A stretch of DNA of 54,073 nucleotides from Rhizophlyctis rosea (GCA_027596075.1 JADGJC010000165.1:35261-89333); one strand, 5' to 3'. Positions 33,440-46,743 are shown, counted from the stretch's first letter. Numbers and translations are program-made. Notes: generated from the letters alone by a model not told the origin.

Positions 33440-35050
33440 TGTAATGAAAAGGACTTTCTCCAGCAATAACTCATCGCAATAATGTAATATAACCAACAAA
33501 GTAATGTTGTAATTTGCAACGTATATGAAACACATTCAGGAATGTTTTCACTGCATGCAATGACTGTACGTTAATTGGGCAGCACATCCCCGGAAGTGAT
33601 ACTCGGGAGCTGCCGTCCCGGTCACGTCTTTTGGTACCTTTCTTTTCACGTTCATGGCACAAATGCTGGCACCGTATAGTCCAGTTCCTAGGTTTGGGAC
33701 GCTGACGTCCTGTAGCGCGAATTCCACTCTTTTCCGGAGAAATGAGAAAGCACAACCTCCTCATCGGTCTCCCATTGCGCGCGCATCAACATCGTGGACC
33801 AGTTAGTCCATTTGGGGTTGGGCTTTCTTTCCGATCACCTTTTCATGATGTGTACACGCAGTCAAAAAGACAAACTTAGCAACCTGCTTCACTGCTAGTG
33901 CTCAGAACCCCCAAAGTACTCCCAACGTGCGTCAATGTCAGTCTGGGGGGGTGTAATCCAGTTTGATCGTACTTCCTTTTTGTGTTGCTCACTTCGCTGG
34001 TGCCGGCGCCATCATTCGCAAGAAAGGTCGGATCATATTGTTTCGCACAAACCAAATCGGTGCAGCTTACCGACTTCGACAGATGGGCAACGAGCATCTC
34101 ATAGGAAGCAAGGAGCGAGATTTTCTTTTTACTTTCGCTTTACACTTTGTGCTTCAGAGTGCAACGTGCGTGCTTCTTTGATAACATCCTAACATCACCC
34201 TGAAACATGCCAATCAGGGTCCGTCGCATTGTTTGAGATGTGGAAGCAGATCTGTATTTGTTTTTTTTAGCTCTCAGTCGGCGCTACGTGTTCGGAATAA
34301 ACCCGAGTAATGCCAGATTCGGCGATTATTTGCGACCAAAAAGGGCCGGAGCTACGAGTACTGGATAGTTCAGCTTGCTAAACATGAAGACTCTGATATG
34401 CGGTGATCGCCCACTTGACAGCAATGAACTGAATTCCCTCAAAGTCAAACGCTTGAAACACAATGACAATCGGATCCAACAGGGCATCAGAATGGTTGGT
34501 GTCCTATCATTTCGCAGAACAACCATCACCGGTACTCAGCAAGCCGAATCCTCATCACATGACAGCAAGGATTTTGCACCTGCCGGATCATGTTTAGTGT
34601 TTCTGTCGTCATCGCAGCTCTCTTTTTTGCCGGTCTCAAGGGTGATGTGTTCTTTCGCCAAAGCATAACACAACTCACTTCTCCCACAATATTACCCACC
34701 ATATTCCATGAAGGTAATGCAGCAACTCTCAAAAGTGCTACGCTACTTGGAGACAAACTCCAGTCGTCAGCTTTGTGCGTGCAGTGCCGCATCAGCGGAA
34801 AAAGTATCAAAATTTGCTTGAAGCAACCACTTGCACTTGGAAGCCAATGACCTCATCATCGACACCATCAAGTTCTAGATGTGTATTGACATTACCTCGT
34901 CATCATACAGCTCCGTCCACCACCACAGTCAACCCAGTCAGCCAAGCCCGGAATTCATCTGTCCAATCTCACCCATCTATATTCGACCGCTTCCACAATG
35001 CAACACATAGACGCGTGCAATGGCGCAAATCATGATTGTCAGTTGCCAAT
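33440..35050 (+). repeat. Diverged ~2-kb repeat, copy A
   Basis: Aligned with copy B (35500-37050) at an offset of about 2.07-2.10 kb. Matching landmarks are ATTTGCAACG, CGGGAGCTGCC, GACGCTGACGTCCTG, AATGAGAAAG, TAAACATGAAGACT, GATCCAACAG and CCTATCATTTCGCAGAA, all in the same order. I estimate about 60-70 percent identity by eye. No intact gene, LTR or terminal inverted repeat was recognised inside. Confidence 0.65.
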
Positions 35051-35499
35051 TTCTGCCCCGAAAACCGTAACGTTTTTTTTGACCTTTTTGTTGGCATATA
35101 ATTACCTGCTTCAAGAGAAGAATCTGATAGACTTCCGTTGGAACCATTTGACCAAGCAGTCAAGTCAACATTGGCCACCCGATACCAACTCAAACATCCC
35201 TATATCGGCACGTCAAGTTCGAGTTTCCCAGAAGATACATACAATTAATGAGTCGACGTTTACATCACATCACGGTACGAAAAAAACTGGCCTGACGAGC
35301 AATGTCGTTTCTTGATCGTCCCCTTTCTCTTTTTGCCGCGTTCAAAATTGTGTTGTTGAATGGGTCGAGATGATATTGTGGGGTGCCTGGTGGGAAGAGA
35401 TTGATAATTATAGGTGAGCTGTCCGGTTGATTCATTGACACTCTGAGCCGTACATTCAGTGAATAACGTTGGGCAAAATAGCTAGCGCACTCAGTGCGT

Positions 35500-37050
35500 A
35501 CAACGTGATGGAATTTCTTCAGTAAACACTCACCGCAAATATGTATCATAATAAGCTCAATGTTTGATTTGCAACGCCTATGAAGCAATAAGTGATTTAG
35601 CAACACCATCCCGGAACGGGGGAGCTGCCGATGCGCCTTGCATCGTACCGTTTTTTTGGCCATCGCATAGACGCCAAAAAATGCTGATACAGTACAGTGC
35701 ATCTCCCTGATGTTCTGGACGCTGACATCTCCTGAACGTAACCCTACCCTTGTGCACAGAGATGAGAAAGATCAATGCCCCATAGGTCTCGCCATGTATA
35801 CATTGCGTGAACCATTTCCGTCATTATGTTTTCAACTTTTTTTGCGATCGCCTGGCAGCATGTGAAATACACAATCAGAAAGAGCCACCATCTCCGCAGT
35901 ACTTCACTGAGATGTTAGGAATCGTTGAATCTGCCTTCCAATGCATGCTGGAGTCAATGTTAGCTTGGATGTCTCCTATCTTCTGTCAGGTTTCGTCCTT
36001 TTTCGCGTGGACTGCTCAGTTGGCGCCGCCGCCGACGCGAGCGAAAAAGGATGACTATCGTCAATACAGTCGAATCAACTACAGCTTGTGGACTGCTGTA
36101 ACTCATGAAAGACGAGCAGCACATTGACAGCACGATCCGAGGGCCTCATTTGACCAATGTGAGTCTTAGTGGAGTTGAATGTGAACTCAAGAATGGGTAT
36201 CATGTCAACCCAATTTGTGCCTGCATAGTCAAGGAACGGCTTCATTGTTCCTTGTACGCTTTGGATTGTGCGTTCACATTTACCATCAGTCTGCTGATGA
36301 CGTGCAGTGGACAGCTCGTCCGTTGTTCCGATTACGGTCTACAATTTGGATATTGAAATGCAACGTGCCGCAAAATCGGCACAACGCCCTCGGAACAAAG
36401 CTCACGAATGCCGGATTCTGCAAGAATTTGCGGCAAAAAAATATTAACTGAATCTACAAGATCTTATACCGCACGCTAAACATGGAGACTTCGATGTGTG
36501 GTGATAAACCATATATGGATCTTCAGATAGATTCCGTCAAAGTGAGACTTTTTAAAAACGCAGTGATAACTTTGGATCCGACAGTCCGTCCCAAAGTCTG
36601 AGATCCTATCACTGCGCAGAAAGATCGTTCCCAACATTCAGCAAATCAACACTCGCATCACATCCCGGCGCGCAAGACTGGTCGGGTGGAAGATTTTCTC
36701 TATAAGCTTCTTCATTCTCGTTTTTGCTCCTTTGATCATCGATGCCCTTCTAATCAACTGAATGAAACTCACTCCATGGCTCCTTGTCAGGCAGGATCAA
36801 CCGGCATGAGTAGCATGTGCCATCACTGTCACGTAGTGACAGACTCAGCAATGATATGCTATCCACCGACGAACACAACTTGTCCAACCAGATAGCAGTG
36901 CCGCTTTCGCAAAAATGATATGGCGAATTGGACATTAGCGATGACATCCACATAGAGGTACATAGATTCGTCATCGAGACCAACAAGATTTGGACATATT
37001 GGTAACACTACCTTGTCAGCAAGCAGGTGCATCCTTCATTGCAATCCTGG
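35500..37050 (+). repeat. Diverged ~2-kb repeat, copy B
   Basis: The tandem partner of copy A. Corresponding landmarks are ATTTGCAACG (35567), GGGGGAGCTGCC (35618), GACGCTGACATCTCCTG (35717), GATGAGAAAG (35760), TAAACATGGAGACT (36478), GATCCGACAG (36574) and CCTATCACTGCGCAGAA (36604). Stops interrupt all long frames. The two copies have diverged enough that the duplication must be old. Confidence 0.65.
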
Positions 37051-40000
37051 GCATCCCGTTCCGCCACCACCCGAAAGTCTCCACGTGGAGGAGTACGAGC
37101 ATGAGGTACGAGGAGGCGTCGATCAAAGATCAAGGTCCGAAACAGAAATGGATTGGGCACGGGCTTGCATGGTATAGCATCGCAAATCACCAGGTCTCCA
37201 ATAAAACCAACTGTCAACCCCCGATGATTCCGTGCAAGGGTGTGCAATCATTTTTGAGGGTGTCGATGTAGGCATATTGAATGCTCAGCTGCCTCTTACG
37301 GACCTGGATCGCTGAACGTCAGTGACGACACTGTCTCTTGAACTCTCCACGCGCTATTCATCAGTAGCAGCCCGGCTGACATCATATTAATGCGTGCAAA
37401 GTCGCCACTCATGGCTCTCGATGACCTTGGATTTCAGTCGCTGCTTTGCTCCTCATCAGCATCAGTATTTTTGTTCCAGGGGTATGGCCACTGCGACAAG
37501 AGATGTCCTCACGTCGCGACGAACTGAACGAGAACGGGTTGCGCACAAGCCATTGTGGACCATCCCAATCAACATGAACATCTTTATGACAATATTGCTC
37601 ATCACCTCTTCTTGCAATCAGGCATTTGGGTTGATGAATCCGCACTCGGAGTTGTGCCACAGAATGACCAATCTTGGTGTGTCGAGGTCTTTCTTGGTCA
37701 GAAGTCTTGGAGTTCGATTGCCCACTTCAATCTTAGATTCATGCTTGCACCGTCACCATCATCTCACGTCGGTAGAGGGCGAGGTTGATGGCAGGTGAAA
37801 TTGCGGGTACTCTCGCTGGAACCGATGCAGGGAATCACTTCTCGCCTTTGGCGCCTGGTTTACTTTTTGACGCACGCTACCATGTATAATTCTAGCTGGG
37901 GTCTGGCACTGGACAATCAGCAACATGAATCTATATTGGATGAGATCGAGGCTTGCCATATGGTCCACATTGAGCACCCAAGCATCTATTGAGGACAGGA
38001 AGACGCTATTGACGGCATCATTACTGTTGTTACGATGTCAATCTGTCACGGCCTTCCCAACAACAACGGATCCTCAGAATGGCGCATCGGGGCACATCGA
38101 AAGCACATTGAAAGCAACGATGGTAGCTGTATGCAAAGGCAGTTTCAATGACACCGACCTTAAGCTCCGTGAAAGGCAGTCCCAAGCTTGAATAAGTCCA
38201 GGCCCTGCAACAGCTTTTTTTCTTGCATCTTGTCAGAATTGGCAAAAAGTATTCAGCTGCTGTGATGAGGAGCGCAATACTCGTATAAATCGCCGTAGAG
38301 ACTGGCTCCAATAAACAGACTGCGACTTTACCGACACAGCGATTGGATGTATCTATGATGTAAATCCATTTGACAACCTGCAACGTCCTTTGAGCTTCTA
38401 AGAATGCCAAAGCTCCAATGAGCTCGAAATCAGTCAAGAACGTCGAGGAGAGCGTGGAAAGCACCGAGACGAATCGATCGTGTTTATCTCAATTGCAGTC
38501 TCTATGAAGTTTCCGCACTTGAAGTCCAATTGCATGCTTCATGCTTTGCAAGCTCCACCTTTTTTGAAAGAGACGGAACCTTGGTATCGCTAATATGAAG
38601 TCTTGATGCGTCGTCACGGATGTATTCGTGTTTATACCTGTACATCTTTCCTCATCGCGACATGCTCCCGCCAAACTGCAGCTCTACTAAAAGAAATTGC
38701 TCCCGAACGTCATCTACGGACCTGCAGAGGGATCACATGGTAGCAGCCTATCCCCGGAAGAACCAATTGTGTATGCATGATGACTACCATCTTTGAAACT
38801 TCGTTTTGAGAAGAAGTCCTGAAATCCATGTCCTCCTTGATGCACATGCACATCCAGAATGCAGCGACAGAATGGGTCGCTGGTGTGGGACGCTCTCCTG
38901 CAGTGCATTGAATGCCTGGTATGCGACTCATGTTTTTTTCGCTTGCTAGAGGACGGAAACCAACTTGCCGCCAGGTTGCAAACTAAGTAGACCAAGTCGC
39001 GAAGGACGTGAATCCGTGCAGCGAATGCAGATCTCGCAATGACCATAATCCTCCGCCATGGCAACATTTTTTCGTTTTCATGGTGAGTATTGGTGAATCC
39101 GTAGGAGGGCATGAGCGTGTGTTTGGGCGACCGTACTACGTAGGTATGCACTTTCAGTTAACTGTGCCACCTGTTTCGGAGGCCCACAAAATCTGAAATC
39201 CTAGAGTGTCTCGGGACAAGGGGATTTTGAGCAAATGAATTGGAAGTGGGCAGTGGCTGTGGAGGTTGATCACAGGGCGCCCTGCAAAGGTGCAAGTGGG
39301 CAGACCCTGAAAAAGCACCCGGAGAGAGCTCTGCAAAGGGGCAGGGCCAGCAGAATGTGGGAAAGCGCATCCAGGGCAGCCCTCACGTGCACGCTGCACG
39401 TACCCATTGCAAGGAGCGCACGCCAGACAACCCCACAGCGTGCTCATGAGTGCTCCATGCTCTCCGGGCACTCTCCGGGTGCACGCCAAGCATTGGGGTG
39501 TTTTGCGGATGATTACATGGCCCATCATGAGCTCAACCAGCTTGAAGATGATTGAGACTTGAAAGTTACTGAGCATGGTCGTGAATGAAGCGGGGTCTAG
39601 GATGACAACCTCGGAGCGCGTGACTTTTTGCCAGATGTTCACCTCCTCAGCTCATCTTACCAAATGTCCATCAGAGTTGTTTTGATAATTTGGTTTCAAG
39701 GGTGGACCGGGACTGTCCACTGAACTTCACTGGAATATGATCGGAGGCTCCGTCCAGGAAAAATAGCTCTTCAATGAGGCGCAGTGGCATGTCATCCTTT
39801 TCGAGATGATGAGAATAGCAGTAGAGGTTATTGCATCACTATTGTGCAATTGCAATCAAAAAAGAACGGGGTTGGTGGAGCCAAATGTTTTCGGAGCCCA
39901 CGTCGTTGAAGCCCCGAAACTGGTGCAGGTTTGAACTAGACGCGCACTCCGCGTCGATGTCATTGTCGTCCGTTTCTTTCTGATCCAACTACTACGTGTT

Positions 40001-41508
40001 GAGCGTGGCAAAACGAATTATTGCTTTTTGTTTGTTCTGTACAAATTGCTCATCTTCCACGTCAAGCCCCGCTCTGAGGACGATGCAGTACGATCTGCGC
40101 CAGTTATATCAACATGGGGGGAAGTGATGTTTGCTGCCGTCACATTAACGAACTCATGGCTTCGCGTACCGGGCATCTGCGCGCTTGGAAGTTCTCATGT
40201 TTCGGAATAGTACAACCGACCAACGAATTATGTCCTTCTACCCAAAGCAGATGAAGCAAAGTGTGAACAGTCGCCCCATCGTTCCTGTCCTCATCAAACC
40301 CCCATTTTCATGGTCCATAAGGAGTGAACCGTATAAACTCGAAAACGTTCCACACATGCCATCACGATAGCAGACAGTGCAGGTTAACGGTCGCAGACAT
40401 TATGAATGGTGGCGGACGTGGTAAGGCAACATGCGTATAATGGCTTAACATCTTCTGATAAAGACGCCAAGTGTTGAGTGTCCTATTGTGTTTAAACTTA
40501 CTTCCTGTGATGGTGGTGATCGGATGGAGGCGGCCGTAATGCCTTTCATGTGTAACTAAACGCACATAACGCCAACAATTGAAACATTACTTCTTGCAAA
40601 TCTTTTTCTGTCATGACTTCCCTCCAACGCTCAAACTTGAGCCAAACTGATAGGAGACTTGATAAAATGAAAGTTGAAGAATTCTTCTGGCAGTTGCAAT
40701 GTCCGGAACCACAGACTCAGCAAAATAGCAATTTTGAGCTCAAATGAATGTTTTCTTTTCGGCTTTGACGGGACCAACAACAAGGTAGGTGGGATCCCCT
40801 GCTCGAATTAGGGGATGCACAGACCAGATCTAGACTCCCCCACGAATAGATTGCAACCGACGTTGATACAGGAATTGAAGATCATCAATGATGCATGCTA
40901 TATTTTGCCATATGCAGATTTCCGTGAGCCTTGAAGTATATTGTGGCCATTTCTAAAAGCTCAAAAAGACTGTGGAGTCTCTTTTGCAAGTCAGTGCAAG
41001 TCAGTGCAAGAGCAAATCCACTGCAATCCAGAATCCAAAATCACGTGCCGTGCCCAGTCACGTGACCTGTCCGATGGGTGCAGACTATTTGTGTGTCATC
41101 AGAACCATGATCATGCCGCCATCAGCCACACAATCACATGTTGTCCGCTTGGCACTCTGGACAACTCGCACACTCAGTCAGAGCCAAGGCTTTGCCACCT
41201 TCACAGACTTTCACTCCCTCCATCATTATCGTCGTGATCAGCATTGCGTGTGGGAAAACACCTTCCCACGCATATATACTGGCTGTAGGGGTAGCATAGG
41301 TAAGGTAGTGATCACGGCACTCACACAAACCCCCAACCACCATCAACACGCTCGAATATTGTGAGGTGTGTCACATACATACCCCTGGCAATCCTGCACT
41401 CACCCACCCCCAACCTCACCCAATCGTGTGGAAGCACACGCGTCATCAGCAAAACGCTCACACAACCAACACAAATAACACCATACCACAACCAACAACA
41501 ATAACAGC
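37051..41508. other. 4.4-kb gene-poor region and promoter of the HMMR-like gene
   Basis: No intact gene. The minus strand at 38030-38464 has one membrane-like open stretch (VAVCLLEPVSTAIYTSIALL) that may be a relic. A short CAAGTCAGTG direct repeat lies at 40987-41006. A TATATA at 41273-41278 lies about 230 bases before the HMMR-like start codon, and the last ~120 bases are C/A-rich leader. Confidence 0.45.
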
Positions 41509-44500
41509 ATGGCGTCGTTCGGGGGAGGGAAGCGGTTTCCAAAAACACGTACGTCTCACTGCTTTTGCATTCGCTGCTGATTTCGTCATGTCTAGGGAGC
41601 CCGAACCCGCATACCCGCAACTGACTAATCTCTCTTTTCTTTCATTCACACACAGCGCCAGGTGACGGCCCTGGACCACAATCTTACAATGTACGAATGT
41701 CCTTGCTGAACGAAGACCCGACAAAGCATTATGGTTTCATTGGAAAGTCTTCTCGCTTTCGTGACCCAAAGCTGGGTATGTATGAGTGCTGTGCGATTAC
41801 TAGGGAGGGGGTTGATGGGTGGAATGGACTGTATGGAAGAAGGGCTGCGTCTGGGTGGGAATATGATGATGATTGGTTTGCGTGCAGTGGGATATGAGAA
41901 GGAATATTCCCTTCTCCGAACCATGTGAGTGGGGATTGGGTGGATGGGTGGGAATGTCATGGATGCTTTGAGGGATGGGTGAGGGGACCGATTGTTGTAT
42001 CGCAACGTTCCAGGCTGGTTTGGTTTGACGACGCTGGGGCTGTTAATAGTCTGAACTTCGTGGATGGGAGCAATGGCGCCTATTAAGTGAAGGAGGACGA
42101 TGGACAAGGATGTTATCAGTGCATTGTGGTTCAAACAAGGGCAATAATGTCACACAAGCTAATAATACATCTACCACACCCACAGAAGACCACCCAGACG
42201 ACGAAAACCCCCTAAACTCCTCCATGATCTCCACAACCAGCTCCACCTCCTTCGTCCACCCCTCTCTCCCACCCACCCGCTCCCGCACCAACAAACCACC
42301 TCCATCCCAAGCCGAAGAAATTCAAAAGCTCAAAAAAGACCTCGAAAAATCCCAAACGCAATACGAGCGTTCCCTGATCCTGCACGAAAAGCAGCTGGCC
42401 GCCCAGGAGGAGCGGGTCAACAAGATCAGTTTGGAGAGGGACATGGTCGTGAAGGAGAAAAATACGCTCGGGGCCGAGATGACGAAGAAGGATAAGGAGT
42501 TGAGCGATTTGAGTCATAAGCATGGGATTTTGAAAGCTAATGTGAGTGGGCGTTGTCGGTGTTGTTGTTGTTGCTTGCTTGTGTGTGATATGTAGTGTTC
42601 GCGGTTGCGGTACGATGAGACCGTGCTGTATGCCATGCTGTGGGTCATTGCAGACGGCAAGTCATCGCCAGTTGGTGGAGGGGCTGGGGCAACCTGGAGG
42701 GTCGAATGACTGGACCAGAATTGTTTATTTTTAAGTATCACCATCAAACTGATCACACCTTTCGCCTTATCCAAATACAGTTCGAAAAAGCTCAAGAGAA
42801 GCTCAGCAAAGTCCACGCACTCCAACGCAAAGTCGACGAGCTGGAAAAACAAAACATGCAAATCCAATCCAAGCTTGACACCCGCTCCGTCAAAGAACGG
42901 GAACAACTCACGGCGCAAATTACCATACTCAAGCACCAGATCGAGACGCTCACGGCAGAGAAACTCGCACTTCAGACCGCCAAGCAACAGGTCGAAAGCC
43001 AGCTACGGCAGGCGGAACCGCGGGTGCGGAAGATCGAGGACGAATTGAGGGACAAAGTCGAGGAATTGGAGGGGAAGGAGCGGGAGTGGGCGGCGCAAAG
43101 TCAGTCATTGCAAAAGAGTCGAAATGACATGGAAAGGCAGTTGGCTATCGAGAGGGATGAGAGTGCCACTGCCCTTGAGAAACTTCGGGAGGCGTACGAT
43201 GCCATTCGGATGGATATGGACGAATCGGCCACGTCTTATGCCACGCAAAGGGAGGCATATCTTGCAAGGATTGCTGAGCTCGAGGCTGGGTTGGAGAGCG
43301 CCAGGAGTGAGACGGCGCAGTGGGCGAGGAAGTTGGAGAAGGTCGAGGCAGAGTTGATGAAGAGACAGAGGGACAATCAGGGGATGGTGGAAGAGTATGA
43401 CGCGCTTGTGAAGAAGCTCGAGGGGGACGTCAAAAGGGAGAAAGATGCGAGGGATCGGTTGAATCGGGAAGCGGGCGAACATGAAAGGCAGTTGCGCCTC
43501 CAGCTCGATGATACCCGGCGCGAGTGGGAACGAGAACGAAGGGATTTGGCGGCTACCATCGAATCTCTCAAGTCTTCTTTGGCCGACCTCGAAACATCCT
43601 ACGCACAACTGGAAGACCGTCTCCACTCCCAAGTCTCCGAACGTGATGCCGCTCTCAGCACCACCAACCACGAAGTCACATCTTTACGCGGTACAGTCCA
43701 TTCCCTCGAATCCTCGCTCACCAACCAAACAACTTACATTGACCAACTCGAAACTCAACTCGACACGTCCCAGCAATCCATCACCCGCCTCGAAGCAACC
43801 ATCAAAGACCTCCAAGCCTCCCTCCACCACGCTACCATTACCCACTCCACGGAAATTGAAGCTTCCCGCAAAGAGATGGAGGATGCTGCCCGTATCTTCC
43901 AGCAGAAGCAAGAAGAGTTCAAAGCCGCTATTCGTGCCTTGGGAAAGGAGAAGGCGGATATTGAAAGGGAGGCGATGCATCTCCGTGATGACTTGGAGGC
44001 CGAACGGAACAGGCGGGAAGATGAGGTAGCGGCGTTGAAGCGGGAACGGGGGAACGTTGTTTCGCGGTTGGAGGCGCGGGTGGGCGAGTTGATGAAGAGC
44101 TTGGAGGAGAATGAGGCGCGAGCGAGGGTGGTTGAAGGGCAGCTGGACCGGTTGAAGAAGGAGTACAGTTCCGCCAGCGCTGAATGGAAGTCCCGCCTTG
44201 AGCAATCCAAGACCGAGCTGCAGTCTACGATTGACCACCACGAGACGGACAGACGAGACCTTCAGAGCCAGATTCGGGAGCTGGAGATGACGCTTTCGAC
44301 TCGGGAGGGGGAGTTGACGAGCGTGCGGGCTGAGCACGCTGCGCATGTGCAGAGTTCGAGTGGGGCGATGGAGGAGTTGAAGGGGATGGTGAGGCGGTGG
44401 ACGGAGAAGCACGAGGAGGCTAGGCGGGAGTGTTTGGAGAGGGTGAAGGAGGTTGAAGGGTTGAAGGGTGCTGCTGCTGTTCGGGAGAAGGAGTTTGATA

Positions 44501-45214
44501 GGGCTATTAAGGGGTATGAGACGAAGATTGAGGAGACGGAACGCGGGTTTGAGGGGAGGGAGAGGGAGGTTAGGGGTGTTGTTGAAGGGTTGGAGGGCGA
44601 GGTTGAGGTGCTTCGTGGGCAGTGTGATGGGTTGAGGAAGGAAGTTGAGAGGTTGCGGAGGGTGGAACGATTTTTGGGAGGAAAGGTGGAAGGGTTGGGA
44701 GAGGAGGTTTCGCGGTGGGAAGGAGAGTGTGAGAAGGCGAGAGAGGACGGGAGGAGGGTCGAGAGCGAATTGGAGGGATTGAAGGAGGTGCTTACAATCA
44801 GGGAGAAGGAGCTCGGTGATTTGGGAAGAGAAGCACTACATTTGGAGACCCGTCTCGACAAACGATCCGCTCTCAAACTCATTTCCAATGGAGGGAGTGC
44901 TGTCCTCCACGGCACGCTCGCATGGTGGGAGGCTCTTGCCGGTGTCCCGATTACTACGACACGTCTTACCGCGCAAGGAATCGTCGGCGCGACTGGTTAC
45001 TCATACGTGGTTGCGAAGGGGTTGATTGGTGGTGGTGTGAACATCGCGTCCAGTGCCGGCCAATTCGCGGTAAGGTCCTCATGACAACTTCGGAATTCGC
45101 GTTTCATTTGTTCATCTTCTTTTTGTTTCCATTTTGATATGTCTTCAGATCGGCACAGGCTTGGCGTTCGCCGACACCACTGGCTCGGCGGTTAACGTGC
45201 AGCTCATGCCGTGA
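41509..45214 (+). CDS. HMMR (RHAMM)-like long coiled-coil protein
   Basis: Exons 41509-41548, 41656-41775, 42186-42541, 42781-45069 and 45149-45214 agree in phase and give 956 aa. The N-terminus (MASFGGGKRFPKT, GDGPGPQSYNV, then GFIGKSSRFRD) fits the HMMR N-terminal pattern PxPGxYxV...FxxSxRF, also close to sperm-tail PG-rich repeats. Residues ~85-860 are an almost unbroken heptad coiled coil. HMMR-type proteins organise spindle poles and centrosomes, so a basal-body or spindle role is plausible (inference). From ~863 the sequence changes to a Gly/Ala/Thr-rich tail (LAWWEALAGVPITTTRL, GYSYVVAKGLIGGG) that ends at TGA 45212-45214. The same kind of sequence continues downstream in other frames, so this stop may be a mutation. 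The 410-nt intron 2 might hide another small exon. Confidence 0.8.
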
Positions 45215-45911
45215 CTCCTTCCTCTCTGGTCCCTTACGTCGACTCGACCTCCGGCCTAGTCAAGCGTGCTCGCCAAGATCCTGTTGGCACGGCAAGGGGC
45301 ATCGTCCCGGCGCCTATCTTCGGAAAGGTTGAGGGTGCGGTGCAATCCATCAAGTCCACCAAGGTATTTCGCATCAAATCCTCAGAGGTTGGAATTCTTC
45401 AATTACTCGGACGCCATCCTGACATCGGTGATCCCTCCATAGGACTTCGCCATTGACCAGGCCACCCGCGCCACCAACCACATCAGCACCTAGAGCGAGG
45501 AAACTGTCCGCGGCACTCTGAGCGCCCTCGTCGAGAGCGAGAAGTACGTGTGGGCTAAATCTTACAAGGACTACGACCGTAGCATGGGGGCTTTGTGGGA
45601 CGCGGCCGATACAGTCCTTGGAGGCGTTCCATCGGCGGTGGCGGGATCTGAGGGGACGTGTAGGGATTAAGGTACAGTTCTGATCGCTCTGCCTATGATT
45701 TCATGATGCAAACATAGCTGGATGTGACAACGTATTGATTCGAACAACTTTCCATGACATGTCATTACAGAGCATCACCAAAACCGGTACCGCCGCCGCC
45801 GTCCGTTCCAACTCCGCCGCCGACTTGGGCGAAAAGGTGAAGCAGAAGCTGGATGCTGCCGAGGAGCGGAGGGAGGCCATCCCTGAGGAGAAGAAGCACC
45901 GCGGATTCTAG
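45215..45911 (+). pseudogene. Decayed 3' continuation of the HMMR-like gene
   Basis: Downstream of the TGA, a different frame reads AHAVTPSSLVPYVDS and VKRARQDPVGTARGIVPAP to a GTATTT donor at 45364. After the 45442 acceptor the phase is correct and DFAIDQATRATNHIST follows, then an in-frame TAG at 45491. Coding-like sequence continues (ESEKYVWAKSYKDYDRSMG) to TAA at 45668. A last exon after TTACAG begins SITKTGTAAAVRSNSA and ends KKHRGF at 45911, but it fits only after another frame change. So the tail has three lesions (frameshift near 45200, TAG, frameshift before 45671) while splice sites persist. The repeated small-residue amphipathic pattern weakly recalls perilipin-like lipid-droplet proteins. 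Assembly indels are an alternative explanation. Confidence 0.55.
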
Positions 45912-46743
45912 AGGTTATGGGGCGTGGGTTGGGGAATGATTAGGATAAAAGTTGAAGAATGAAAATTCTATATTTACACAATGGAAAAGAAACTCTGTAA
46001 TTTACACTCCGATACCCCCGAATACACTTGTAATGTTCATATGTCGGACAATTACTTTGTCAATGATTGGAACCTTCAATTTTTGGCCTTTGGGGTATTC
46101 TTCTCATGCATGGCGGCACAGCTCAGAGGCGCGGTGGCTGCGACCGCGTCTGGCAATTCTCAATTTTGTTCTTCCATCCATGCGTCCTGCAGATGCGAAA
46201 AATTCGAGATAAAAGGTTTTTACTATGGTTGGCGATGTGATGCGTTCTTGACGGGACAGTTCGGGTTGAGCATTTGCAAAAGAGAGTCCTTGTATGAAGT
46301 TCAAACTAATGGCAGTATACTTTTCCAACGTGATGAGACAATTCTAAGGTCATACATCGCACAACTCATGTAAACATAACTAAACATGAACAAAGACAAT
46401 ACTTTAACATTCAAAAACAAACAAAACAAAAAACAGACGAAAAGAAATAAAAGACCCCTAACGAATTCTGGGAAGGGCTAAAGAAAAAACTATTCCCTCA
46501 ACCCACCCACCCCGATTCAAACAACCTCCACACTACCCCCCCGATTCAATAACCGCCACGCAGCTCAGCCCCACAACTAACCCCCAACTAATAACCTCAC
46601 CACCTCAACAACCCCCACAACTAAGCCCCAACTAATAACCTCACCACCCCAACAAACCCCCACAACTAACCCCAATCTAATAACCTCAACACACCACCCA
46701 CCCCCACTACTAACACTCCTAAACTCCACACCTCCCCGCCCCT
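45912..46743. other. convergent intergenic region
   Basis: This lies between the decayed HMMR-like tail (+) and the kinase stop (-), so it holds both 3' UTRs. It contains an A-rich block (46420-46460) and a C-rich minisatellite. No gene is supported; open frames here are short and motif-free. Confidence 0.5.
46569..46703. repeat. 44/45-bp minisatellite, three copies
   Basis: Units starting at 46569, 46613 and 46658 share CCCCACAACTAA followed by CTAATAACCTCACCACC with few changes. The strand is strongly C/A-biased (G-poor). It ends about 40 bases beyond the kinase stop codon, so it probably lies in or next to that gene's 3' UTR. Confidence 0.85.

Noticed and set aside
42640..42780. In-frame ATG at 42640 as start of the 814-codon open frame
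   Set aside because: Lies in an intron with a GTGAGT donor and AATACAG acceptor; the coiled coil continues from the upstream exon.
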